7,521 nucleotides of DNA from Pseudomonadota bacterium. GTDB taxonomy: Bacteria > Pseudomonadota > Alphaproteobacteria > Azospirillales > Azospirillaceae. The notes beneath the pieces are model-generated. The model searched no databases. It was not told the origin of the DNA and saw only the letters and a list, made by a program, of their open reading frames with translations. Shown here piece by piece: positions 1 to 5,514 of this stretch. Within the stretch, counting starts at the first letter, position 1; each line of letters begins with the position of its first letter. A program made the translations under genes and the position numbers. The stretch spans positions 1-7,521 of the forward strand of contig JAEYOB010000116.1 in the NCBI GenBank assembly GCA_023412175.1, given 5' to 3'.

Positions 1-1
1 C

Positions 2-553
2 GTGCACAACACCTACATCGTGGCGCAGACCAGCCACGGCATCGTCATCGTCGACCAGCACGCGGCGCACGAGCGCCTCGTCTACGAGCGCATGAAGGAC
101 GCCATGGTGAACGGCGGCGTCAAGCGCCAGGGCCTGCTGATCCCCGAGGTGGTGGAACTGGACGAGCCCTCCGCCAACCGTCTGGCCGCGCGGGCGGCGG
201 AGTTGGCCGAGCTGGGCCTCGTCATCGAACCGTTCGGCCCCGGCTGCCTGATGGTGCGCGAGGTGCCGGCGCTGCTCGGTCAGGCGGACGTCAAGGGGCT
301 GGTCAGGGACCTCGCCGAAGAACTGGCCGAGCTGGGCGACGCGCTGTCGCTCAAGGAGAAGCTGGAAGAGGTCTGCGCCACCATGGCCTGCCACGGCTCG
401 GTGCGGGCCGGGCGCTCGCTGAACGTCGAGGAGATGAACGCGCTGCTCCGCCAGATGGAGGCCACACCTCACTCCGGCCAGTGCAACCACGGCCGGCCGA
501 CCTACGTGGAGCTGAAGCTGGCGGACATCGAGAAGCTGTTCGGGCGGCGGTAG
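2..553 (+). CDS. mutL: DNA mismatch repair protein MutL, C-terminal part (5' truncated by window edge)
   Basis: The last 183 codons of MutL, covering the dimerisation/endonuclease domain; the ATPase domain and linker lie upstream of the window, so the GTG at position 2 is an internal Val codon and not a start. Visible family motifs, in fragment numbering, are [12 protein letters not shown] at 18-29, which fits the metal-binding endonuclease motif DQHA-x2-E-x4-[10 protein letters not shown] near 128-136, the ACR-type motif; CNHGRP near 160-165, the CPHGRP-type motif; and a terminal FGR. MutL acts with MutS after mismatch recognition. Proteins with these motifs nick the daughter strand themselves, as in Bacillus and eukaryotic PMS2, whereas E. 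coli MutL lacks the motif and uses MutH. All motifs are intact, so the gene looks functional. It ends at TAG and is convergent with the MgtC gene, 34 bp away, with no evident terminator between them. Confidence 0.95.
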   Translation: MHNTYIVAQTSHGIVIVDQHAAHERLVYERMKDAMVNGGVKRQGLLIPEVVELDEPSANRLAARAAELAELGLVIEPFGPGCLMVREVPALLGQADVKGLVRDLAEELAELGDALSLKEKLEEVCATMACHGSVRAGRSLNVEEMNALLRQMEATPHSGQCNHGRPTYVELKLADIEKLFGRR

Positions 554-587
554 GCTGTCGGACCACCTCAGTCGGGCCTGCGCCCGC

Positions 588-1067
588 TCAATCATCCTGC
601 GCCTTTCCGCTTCCCGGAATCAGGAACTCGACGAAGCGAACGACGATGAGGATGAATAGACCGAGCCCGACAGAGATCAGCGCGAGGGTGAATTGCCCAG
701 CGCCGGCGGCGATGCCGATCGCGGTCGCCAACCAAATGTTCGCGGCAGAGGTCAGATTGTGGACACCGCCCTTGGATACGAAGATCACGCCCGCGGCGAT
801 GAAGCCGATCGCCTGCGCCAAACCCTGGATGACGCGCAGCGGATCGAGGTCTGAATTCCCGGCAGCGCGCATTTCGTTGTACAGCATGAGCGCCGACACC
901 GTGATCACGGCGGCGCTCAGGCTGACCATAGCGTGGGTCCGGATCCCGGCGGCCATGCCGCGGACTTCACGGTCCAGCCCGAGCACCAGCCCGAGGACAC
1001 TCGCCAGCCCCAGCCGAAGCAGGACGTCGGCCGTCGTGAAGCCACCCTGAGACGACAGCAGGTCCAT
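588..1067 (-). CDS. MgtC/SapB family inner-membrane protein, short form
   Basis: A 159-residue hydrophobic protein of the MgtC/SapB family. Its features are a first membrane helix (about 14-31) ending in GLDRE, then GIRTHAMVSLSAA (41-53) leading into helix 2, a helix with AIGFIAAGVIF (86-96), then NLTSAANIWLATAIGIAAGAG (104-124), and a last helix to about 147. These match the conserved membrane half of the family, including the Asp/Arg pair after helix 1. MgtC proteins are linked to growth at low Mg2+ and, in pathogens, to inhibition of F-type ATP synthase; many environmental homologues have no known role. The family often carries an additional C-terminal cytoplasmic domain that is missing here, so only the membrane module is present. 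The start is supported by a perfect AGGAGG six bases upstream. It sits 203 bp after the binding-protein gene, beyond two hairpins, so it is probably transcribed separately. Family assignment is firm; function is not. Confidence 0.88.
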   Translation of the reverse strand: MDLLSSQGGFTTADVLLRLGLASVLGLVLGLDREVRGMAAGIRTHAMVSLSAAVITVSALMLYNEMRAAGNSDLDPLRVIQGLAQAIGFIAAGVIFVSKGGVHNLTSAANIWLATAIGIAAGAGQFTLALISVGLGLFILIVVRFVEFLIPGSGKAQDD

Positions 1068-1170
1068 GCGCCGCCTCCTTTGGAAATCGTTGTCGTCCCA
1101 AATCTAAACGCGCCACGGCCCGGAATATCGCAACGACCGCGGCGGGAATTCCACAGCTCCGCACGAACCG

Positions 1171-1214
1171 CACACGCTCCGGGTGCCGGTGTGGACGGGC
1201 ACCCGGAGCGTGTG
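1171..1214. repeat. Perfect 17-bp inverted repeat (strong hairpin) upstream of mgtC-like gene
   Basis: Arms 1171-1187 and 1198-1214 are exact reverse complements (CACACGCTCCGGGTGCC and its complement) around a 10-base loop. The stem is GC-rich and lacks a T-tract on either strand. It lies 104 bp upstream of the MgtC-family start and 57 bp beyond the binding-protein stop. It could act as a bidirectional transcription barrier, a 3' mRNA-stabilising structure for the binding-protein transcript, a leader structure for mgtC, or an operator; sequence alone does not decide. Confidence 0.7.
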
Positions 1215-1245
1215 TAGGCCGTGCTCTTCGGATAAGCGGTCGGAA

Positions 1246-1265
1246 GGGGAGCGTGTCCGCTCCCC
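1246..1265 (-). terminator. Probable terminator hairpin after the binding-protein gene
   Basis: On the minus strand, five bases after the TAA stop, GGGGAGCG and CGCTCCCC form a perfect 8-bp GC-rich stem with a 4-base loop, followed only by TTCC. The position is right for a rho-independent terminator or a 3' exonuclease block, but the U-tract is poor. Together with the larger hairpin at 1171-1214 it probably marks the end of the catabolic transcript. Confidence 0.5.
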
Positions 1266-1270
1266 GCCTA

Positions 1271-2485
1271 TTACTTCACCAGCGGGCAGCCGCTGTCCTT
1301 GGGATTGATGTAAGCCTGCTCACCAGGGATCTTCTTGAGGACCTTGAGGTAATCCCACGCGTACTTCGCCTCGCCCGGCGCCTTCACCTGCAGCAGGTAC
1401 ATGTCGTCGAAGACACGGCCGTTGTCGGCGATCCTGGCGTCCTTCATCATCATGTCGGTGACCGGGGTGCCGCGCATCTTTGCGGCCACCGTATCCGCGT
1501 TGTCGGTGCCGGCCTCCTGCACGGCCTTGAGATAGTGCTTGACCGACGAGTACACACCGGCCTGGTTCATCGACGGCATGCGCCCGGTCCGCTCCTCGAA
1601 CTTCTTCGCCCAGGCGCGGGTCTCGTCGTTCATGTCCCAGTAGAAGGCGTTCGCCAGCGTCAGACCCTGCGCGGTTTCAAGGCCGAGCGCATGCACGTCG
1701 TTGATGTTCAGCAGCAGGCCGGCCAGCGTCTGGCCGCCTTGCGGAATGCCGAACTCGGCGGCCTGCTTGACCGCGTTGATGGTGTCGCCGCCGGCGTTGG
1801 CGAAGGCGACGACCTCCGCGCCCGAGGCCTGCGCCTGCAGCAGGAAGGACGAGAAGTCGGACGCTCCCAGCGGATGGCGCACGCTGCCCTTGATGGTGCC
1901 GCCGAGCTGCTTGACCGTGCCGGCGGCTTCGGCCTCCAGCGAGTGTCCGAAGGCATAGTCGGCGGTGATGAAGAACCAGCTTTTCCTGCCCTGCTCGACC
2001 AGCGCGCGGGCGGTGGCGGAGGCCACGGCGTGGTTGTCCCAGGTCCAGTGGAAGCCGTACGGGCTGCACTCCTTGCCGGTCAGGTCGGTCGAGCCCGGAC
2101 CGGACATCAGGAAGAGGCGCTTCTTGTCGCGCGTGATGCCCTGGACGGCCAGCGCGGCTGCCGAGTTCGGAACGTCGGCGATAACGTCGACCTTCTCCGT
2201 GTCGATCCACTGGCGCGTCAGATTGGCGGCGATGTCCGCCTTGTTCTGATGGTCGCCGACGATGATCTCGACCTTGGTGCCGTTGACGGCGTTGCCGAAC
2301 TCCTCGGCGGCCATCCGCGCCGCTATCGCCGAGCCTTCGCCGTTGATGTCGGCGTAGATGCCGGACCGGTCGGACAGCATGCCGATCTTGATGACGTTGT
2401 CCGACATCTGGGCCTGGGCCGCGCCGGACGCCAGGGCGGCGCCAAGAGAAGAGAGCGCGGCGCCGGCAAGAAGAATGCTGCGCAT
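1271..2485 (-). CDS. ABC transporter periplasmic substrate-binding protein, LivJ/K-like (type I)
   Basis: A 404-residue exported binding protein. Residues 1-25 form a Sec signal peptide (MR start, hydrophobic core, AQA followed by QM at the likely cleavage site). The mature part begins VIKIGMLSDRSGIYADINGEG, the first strand and ligand loop of the Peripla_BP_6 / branched-chain amino-acid receptor fold. Later segments such as NSAAALAVQGITRDKKR (107-123), FFITADYAFGHSLE (171-184) and FANAGGDTINAVKQAAEFGI (228-247) are typical of the two lobes. Cys140 and Cys400 are the only cysteines and could form a disulfide in the periplasm. The family includes receptors for branched-chain amino acids, amides, urea, short organic acids and aromatic acids, so the ligand is unknown. 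The start has GGGAG seven bases upstream. It is the last gene of the block, 84 bp after the SDR. No permease or ATPase gene is present in the window, so the partners must lie elsewhere. Confidence 0.9.
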   Translation of the reverse strand: MRSILLAGAALSSLGAALASGAAQAQMSDNVIKIGMLSDRSGIYADINGEGSAIAARMAAEEFGNAVNGTKVEIIVGDHQNKADIAANLTRQWIDTEKVDVIADVPNSAAALAVQGITRDKKRLFLMSGPGSTDLTGKECSPYGFHWTWDNHAVASATARALVEQGRKSWFFITADYAFGHSLEAEAAGTVKQLGGTIKGSVRHPLGASDFSSFLLQAQASGAEVVAFANAGGDTINAVKQAAEFGIPQGGQTLAGLLLNINDVHALGLETAQGLTLANAFYWDMNDETRAWAKKFEERTGRMPSMNQAGVYSSVKHYLKAVQEAGTDNADTVAAKMRGTPVTDMMMKDARIADNGRVFDDMYLLQVKAPGEAKYAWDYLKVLKKIPGEQAYINPKDSGCPLVK

Positions 2486-2540
2486 GATTTTTCTCCCTAG
2501 TGTGGCAGTTCTTGGTGCTTGAGCACGTCACCTATGGGCC

Positions 2541-2560
2541 TGACGCCCGTCGGTGCGTCA
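2541..2560. repeat. Inverted repeat between SDR and binding-protein genes
   Basis: TGACGC (2541-2546) and GCGTCA (2555-2560) are exact reverse complements with an 8-base spacer. It lies in the 84-bp gap, starting ten bases after the SDR stop on the minus strand. No T-tract follows. A role as an intercistronic RNA structure that sets different levels for the enzymes and the binding protein is possible; it could also be chance. Confidence 0.35.
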
Positions 2561-2569
2561 ATGGGGTTG

Positions 2570-3349
2570 TCAATGGGTCGTGTAGCCGCCGTCGACGGGG
2601 ATGGCGGCCCCGGTGATCGACGCCGCGGCGTCGGAGCACAGGAAGGCGATGGTGGCCGCGACCTCGTCGGGCGGCACCAGCCGGCCGGTCGGCATCTTCT
2701 GGAGGAACACCGTCTTGAGCACCTGGTCCTCCGGCAGGCCGGTAACCTGCGCCTGCTGGGCGATCTGCTTTTCGATGATGGGGGTCAGGACCGTGCCGGG
2801 GCACACCGCGTTGCAGGTGATGCCGTGTTCGGCGACCTCGATCGCCACGGCCTTGGTCAGGCCGATGACGCCGTGCTTGGCGGCGACGTAGGCGGGCTTA
2901 TGCGGCGCCCCCACCATCCCGAGGACCGACGCCGTGTTGACGATGCGCCCCCAGCGCCGCTCCATCATCGACGGGAGCGCCGCCTTGATGACGTGGAAGG
3001 CGGCGCTCAGGTTCACCGCGAGCACCAGGTCCCACTTGTCCTCGGGGAACTCGTGCAGCGCCGCCACGTGCTGCACGCCTGCGTTGTTCACCACGATGTC
3101 GATGGGGCCGAGCGCCCCGGCTGCTTCGGCCATCATGGCGCGGGCCGCGTCCGGCCGGCTGAGGTCGGCGTCCGAGTAGACGATCTTTCGGCCGCTCTGC
3201 GCGGCGATCCCGGCGCACGTCCGGTCGATCTCCGCGCGGTCGCCGAAACCGTTGAGCATCACGTTGCAGCCGCGGGCGGCCAATTCGCGGGCGGTCGCCA
3301 GACCGATGCCGCTGGTGGACCCGGTGACGACGGCGTTTCTGTCTTGCAT
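2570..3349 (-). CDS. Short-chain dehydrogenase, 3-hydroxybutyrate dehydrogenase-like
   Basis: A 259-residue classical SDR. It has the NAD(P)-binding TGSTSGIG at 9-16, a DLS motif after strand 3 (62-64), NNAG at 88-91 and the full catalytic set Asn113, Ser141, Tyr154, Lys158 (YVAAKHG). The C-terminal SITGAAIPVDGGYTTH is typical. Overall similarity (NGFGD at 33-37, NNAGVQH, EKQI, VDGG) points to the D-3-hydroxybutyrate dehydrogenase group, which interconverts 3-hydroxybutyrate and acetoacetate with NAD+. Carboxylate-binding residues recalled for the Pseudomonas fragi enzyme map to Gln93, Lys151 and Gln195 here, but His144 becomes Leu143 and Trp187 becomes Thr186, so the substrate may differ. 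The start has AAGGA seven bases upstream and lies 26 bp after the BKACE stop, indicating one operon. Possible roles are reducing the acetoacetate released by BKACE, or oxidising an upstream beta-hydroxy acid. The SDR call is firm and the exact substrate open. Confidence 0.9.
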   Translation of the reverse strand: MQDRNAVVTGSTSGIGLATARELAARGCNVMLNGFGDRAEIDRTCAGIAAQSGRKIVYSDADLSRPDAARAMMAEAAGALGPIDIVVNNAGVQHVAALHEFPEDKWDLVLAVNLSAAFHVIKAALPSMMERRWGRIVNTASVLGMVGAPHKPAYVAAKHGVIGLTKAVAIEVAEHGITCNAVCPGTVLTPIIEKQIAQQAQVTGLPEDQVLKTVFLQKMPTGRLVPPDEVAATIAFLCSDAAASITGAAIPVDGGYTTH

Positions 3350-3375
3350 TGTCGTGTCCTTCAGAAGGGTGCGCT

Positions 3376-4314
3376 TCAGAACGCCACTTGGTCGCCGCCC
3401 TTGAGGCCGAGGCGCGCGCGCGCCTCGGCGGGGGTCGCGATCTCGAGCGACAGCTCTTCGAGGATCCGGCGGATCTTCGCCACCTGCTCGGCGCTGTTGC
3501 GGGCCAGCCGGCCCTTGGCAAGGTAAAGGCTGTCCTCCAGCCCGACCCGGACGTTGCCGCCCATGCTCCCGGCCATGGTGGTGAACGGGATCTGGTTGCG
3601 GCCGGCCGCCAGCACCGACCACTCGTAATCGCCGCCGAACAGGCGATCGGCGGTCTCGCGCATGAAGACGAGGTTGCGCGTCTCGGCGCCGATGCCGCCG
3701 AGGATCCCGAAGATCGTCTGGACGAACAGCGGCGGCTTCACCAGCCCGCGCTCCAGGAAATGCGCGAGGGTGTACAGGTGCCCGACATCGTAGCACTCGA
3801 ACTCGAAGCGCGTGCCGCAGCCCTCGCCCAGATGCTCCAGGATGTACGCGATGTCGCGGAAGGTGTTGCGGAAGATGAAGTCGTCGGTGCCGCGCAGATA
3901 GGGCTCCTCCCACTCGTGCTTCCAGTCCTTGTAGCGGTCGGCCAGCGGGAAGATGCCGAAGTTCATCGAGCCCATGTTGAGCGAGCACATCTCCGGCTGG
4001 GCCAGGAGCGGCGCGGCGAGGCGCTCCTGCACCGTCATGTTCAGCGAGCCGCCGGTGGTGATGTTGAGCACCGCGTCGGTGGACTGCTTGAGGCGCGGCA
4101 GGAACTGCATGAAGACCGCCGGGTCCGGCGTCGGCTGGCCGGTGCGGGGATCGCGGGCATGCAGGTGCAGGATCGCCGCTCCGGCTTCGGCCGCGCCGAG
4201 CCCCTGCTCGACGATCTCGTCCGGCGTGACCGGCAGCGCGTCGGACATGGTCGGGGTGTGGATCGACCCGGTCAACGCGCAGCTGATGATGACCTTCTTT
4301 TGTGACGCGGCCAT
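3376..4314 (-). CDS. BKACE family beta-keto acid cleavage enzyme (3-keto-5-aminohexanoate cleavage protein-like)
   Basis: A 312-residue TIM-barrel Zn enzyme of the DUF849/BKACE family, which condenses a beta-keto acid with acetyl-CoA to yield acetoacetate and the shortened acyl-CoA. The sequence shows SCALTGSIHTP near the N-terminus, HLHARD with zinc ligands His50 and His52, NITTGG (84-89), SLNMGSMNFG (111-120) and GGNVRVGLED (252-261), which supplies Arg256, the third zinc ligand Glu260 and Asp261. Length fits the family. The Kce enzyme of lysine fermentation uses Glu14, in TGAE, to hold the substrate amine; the aligned residue here is Ile18, so an amino substrate like 3-keto-5-aminohexanoate is unlikely. 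The start has GGAGGG six bases upstream. It lies between two dehydrogenases, 50 bp after the first and 26 bp before the second, as expected for a pathway in which a beta-hydroxy acid is oxidised and then cleaved. The precise substrate is not predictable. Confidence 0.9.
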   Translation of the reverse strand: MAASQKKVIISCALTGSIHTPTMSDALPVTPDEIVEQGLGAAEAGAAILHLHARDPRTGQPTPDPAVFMQFLPRLKQSTDAVLNITTGGSLNMTVQERLAAPLLAQPEMCSLNMGSMNFGIFPLADRYKDWKHEWEEPYLRGTDDFIFRNTFRDIAYILEHLGEGCGTRFEFECYDVGHLYTLAHFLERGLVKPPLFVQTIFGILGGIGAETRNLVFMRETADRLFGGDYEWSVLAAGRNQIPFTTMAGSMGGNVRVGLEDSLYLAKGRLARNSAEQVAKIRRILEELSLEIATPAEARARLGLKGGDQVAF

Positions 4315-4364
4315 GCGAAGCCCTCCTGTGTGTCCGGTCCGGAAAGACCGGGAACGATTGAAAA

Positions 4365-5276
4365 TTACCCGCGCTCGATGCCGTCCAGCCGTTGGAGGTG
4401 GAGCGCCAGGCGGGTGTGGACCTCTGCCCGCTGCTCCTCCGTCCAGCTCCGGAACCCGGCACCGGCCTTCATGCCGAGCCGTCCGGAGGCGACCAGCTCG
4501 CGCAGCAGCGGCAAGGGACCGGGGGTGCGGTCAAGATCGGGCAGGACATGCTCGTGCACCGCCAGGGTCAGGTCGGTGCCGACGAGGTCGGCGTTCTCCA
4601 GCGGCCCGAGAACCGCCAGACGTCGGCCGAAGCTGGCCTTGACCACGGTGTCGAGCGTCTCGGCGTCGCACACGCCGTCCTGGACGAGGGCAACCGCCTC
4701 ACGCCAGAGCGCGTGCTGGAGGCGGTTGCCGATGAAGCCGGGCACGTCCTTGCGGACATGCACCGGCAGCTTGCCGATGGAGGACAGCAGCGCGCTCATC
4801 GCGGCGATTGCCGCGTCGCTGGTGGCGGCCGTCTGGATGACCTCGACGAGCGGGATCAGGTGCGGCGGGTTCCACCAGTGGGTGCCCATGGCGCGTGCCT
4901 TGTTCCGAAGCGGCTCCATGATCCGGGTAATCGGGATCACCGACGTGTTGCTCGCCAGGAGCGCGTGGGGTGGAGCCGCGGCTTCGATCGCCGAGAAAAC
5001 ACGCTGTTTGAGATCCAGGTCCTCGGGCACCGCCTCGATGACGACGTCGGCGCGCGCGACGGCCTCCTCGATGGTGCCGCATGGGCGGATCCTGTCGGCC
5101 GCCGCGATGTCCTGCCCAAGCTCCTGGAGATTGCGGCGGACGCGGTCCACGATGCTGGCCCGGCGGCCGGGGTCGAGCTCCTGAATGTCCACCCGGTGGC
5201 CGGCGACGGCGAAGGCCTGCGCGATCCCGTGCCCCATGAGCCCGGCGCCGATGACGCCGATGTGCTGGCTCGTCAT
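4365..5276 (-). CDS. 3-hydroxyacyl-CoA dehydrogenase family protein, probable beta-hydroxyacid (carnitine-dehydrogenase-like) dehydrogenase
   Basis: A 303-residue NAD-dependent enzyme of the 3-hydroxyacyl-CoA dehydrogenase superfamily. The Rossmann motif IGVIGAGLMGHGIA starts at residue 6. ASNTSVIPITRI lies at 108-119, the catalytic His133 in GTHWWNPP, its partner Glu145 in LVEVI, PGFIGNRLQ at 179-187 and the family closing motif GMKAGAGF at 268-275. The single compact two-domain length matches free-acid members such as L-carnitine dehydrogenase and lambda-crystallin/L-gulonate dehydrogenase rather than the multifunctional FadB type. It is the first gene downstream of the sigma-54 promoter, with BKACE next, so its likely role is to oxidise a beta-hydroxy acid to the beta-keto acid that BKACE cleaves. 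The reading frame stays open for 61 more codons upstream, but the ATG at 5276 is preferred because the Rossmann motif begins five residues later and the region before it is promoter. GGAGGA lies 11 bases upstream, a slightly long spacing. Confidence 0.88.
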   Translation of the reverse strand: MTSQHIGVIGAGLMGHGIAQAFAVAGHRVDIQELDPGRRASIVDRVRRNLQELGQDIAAADRIRPCGTIEEAVARADVVIEAVPEDLDLKQRVFSAIEAAAPPHALLASNTSVIPITRIMEPLRNKARAMGTHWWNPPHLIPLVEVIQTAATSDAAIAAMSALLSSIGKLPVHVRKDVPGFIGNRLQHALWREAVALVQDGVCDAETLDTVVKASFGRRLAVLGPLENADLVGTDLTLAVHEHVLPDLDRTPGPLPLLRELVASGRLGMKAGAGFRSWTEEQRAEVHTRLALHLQRLDGIERG

Positions 5277-5350
5277 GCCCTGTGCTTTCCTCCCCGTCTG
5301 TACGGATACCGCCCTTCCTCCGGTTTGAAGGTGCGCGTCCCGATTATCAT
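5273..5350 (-). CDS. Possible 25-codon leader ORF overlapping the dehydrogenase start
   Basis: An ATG at 5350-5348 opens a 25-codon frame, beginning MIIGTRTFKPEEG and rich in Arg/Lys/Gly, which ends in a TGA overlapping the dehydrogenase ATG (ATGA). Such overlaps often mark translational coupling. The predicted sigma-54 start site is within a base or two of this ATG, so the ORF would be leaderless or just untranscribed, and it has no ribosome binding site. It may equally be chance in a 74-bp leader. Confidence 0.2.
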   Translation of the reverse strand: MIIGTRTFKPEEGRYPYRRGGKHRA

Positions 5351-5361
5351 GAATCTGGAAC

Positions 5362-5377
5362 AGCAAAAGATGTGCCA
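5362..5377 (-). promoter_or_regulatory. Sigma-54 (-24/-12) promoter of the catabolic operon
   Basis: Read on the minus strand, TGGCACATCTTTTGCT matches the RpoN consensus TGGCAC-N5-TTGCW exactly at every defined position, with GG and GC exactly 12 bases apart. Transcription would start near 5351, about 75 bases before the dehydrogenase ATG. The adjacent divergent gene encodes a sigma-54 activator, which supports the call. Confidence 0.85.
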
Positions 5378-5398
5378 GCCAGCAATATCGTTGCACAG

Positions 5399-5420
5399 CA
5401 ATGGGTTTGGTTGACCATTG
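5399..5420. promoter_or_regulatory. Inverted repeat CAATGG-N10-CCATTG in the divergent region
   Basis: Exact 6-base arms at 5399-5404 and 5415-5420, starting 22 bp upstream of the -24 element. It overlaps a small cluster of GCAA/TTGC words (5382-5401). It may be a second, weaker regulator site or a bending site. No match to an IHF consensus was seen here. Confidence 0.3.
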
Positions 5421-5440
5421 GCGGCAGCCGGCGGGAAGCC

Positions 5441-5458
5441 TGTCCCCGATCCGGGACA
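5441..5458. promoter_or_regulatory. Probable enhancer (UAS) for the sigma-54 activator
   Basis: TGTCCCCGATCCGGGACA is an 18-bp palindrome with one mismatched pair (5447/5452). It sits 64-81 bp upstream of the -24 element, about 90-107 bp upstream of the predicted start site of the minus-strand operon. That is the usual distance for dimeric enhancer-binding proteins with Fis-type HTH domains. That the neighbouring activator binds it is inference from location. Confidence 0.55.
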
Positions 5459-5514
5459 TCGCCTTACGGTGCGCGACGCATCGCCCAGGGAATCAACGCT
5501 CTCGCCGTGTGCCA

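Noticed and set aside
1101..1133. Sigma-70 promoter for the MgtC-family gene (TTGCGA with TTTAGA or TAGATT, minus strand)
   Set aside because: Spacing is 19-21 bases and the -10 match is poor, so it is not supportable.
1253..2500. Plus-strand 415-codon open frame antisense to the binding protein
   Set aside because: It mirrors the minus-strand gene's codon structure and has no domain or ribosome binding site, while the minus frame has a signal peptide and fold motifs.
2542..2573. Separate promoter for the binding protein (TTGACA / TTGACG words, minus strand)
   Set aside because: No credible -10 at proper spacing; these words come from the small duplication around the SDR stop.
2570..4462. 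Single 630-codon minus frame spanning the SDR and the BKACE region
   Set aside because: Only the part from 3349 is SDR. The upstream part is out of frame with the well-conserved BKACE protein and is Arg/Pro-rich shadow, so there is no fusion.
4365..5459. Longer form of the dehydrogenase starting 61 codons upstream
   Set aside because: The extension crosses the sigma-54 promoter, and its sequence does not resemble the family; the Rossmann motif begins right after the ATG at 5276.
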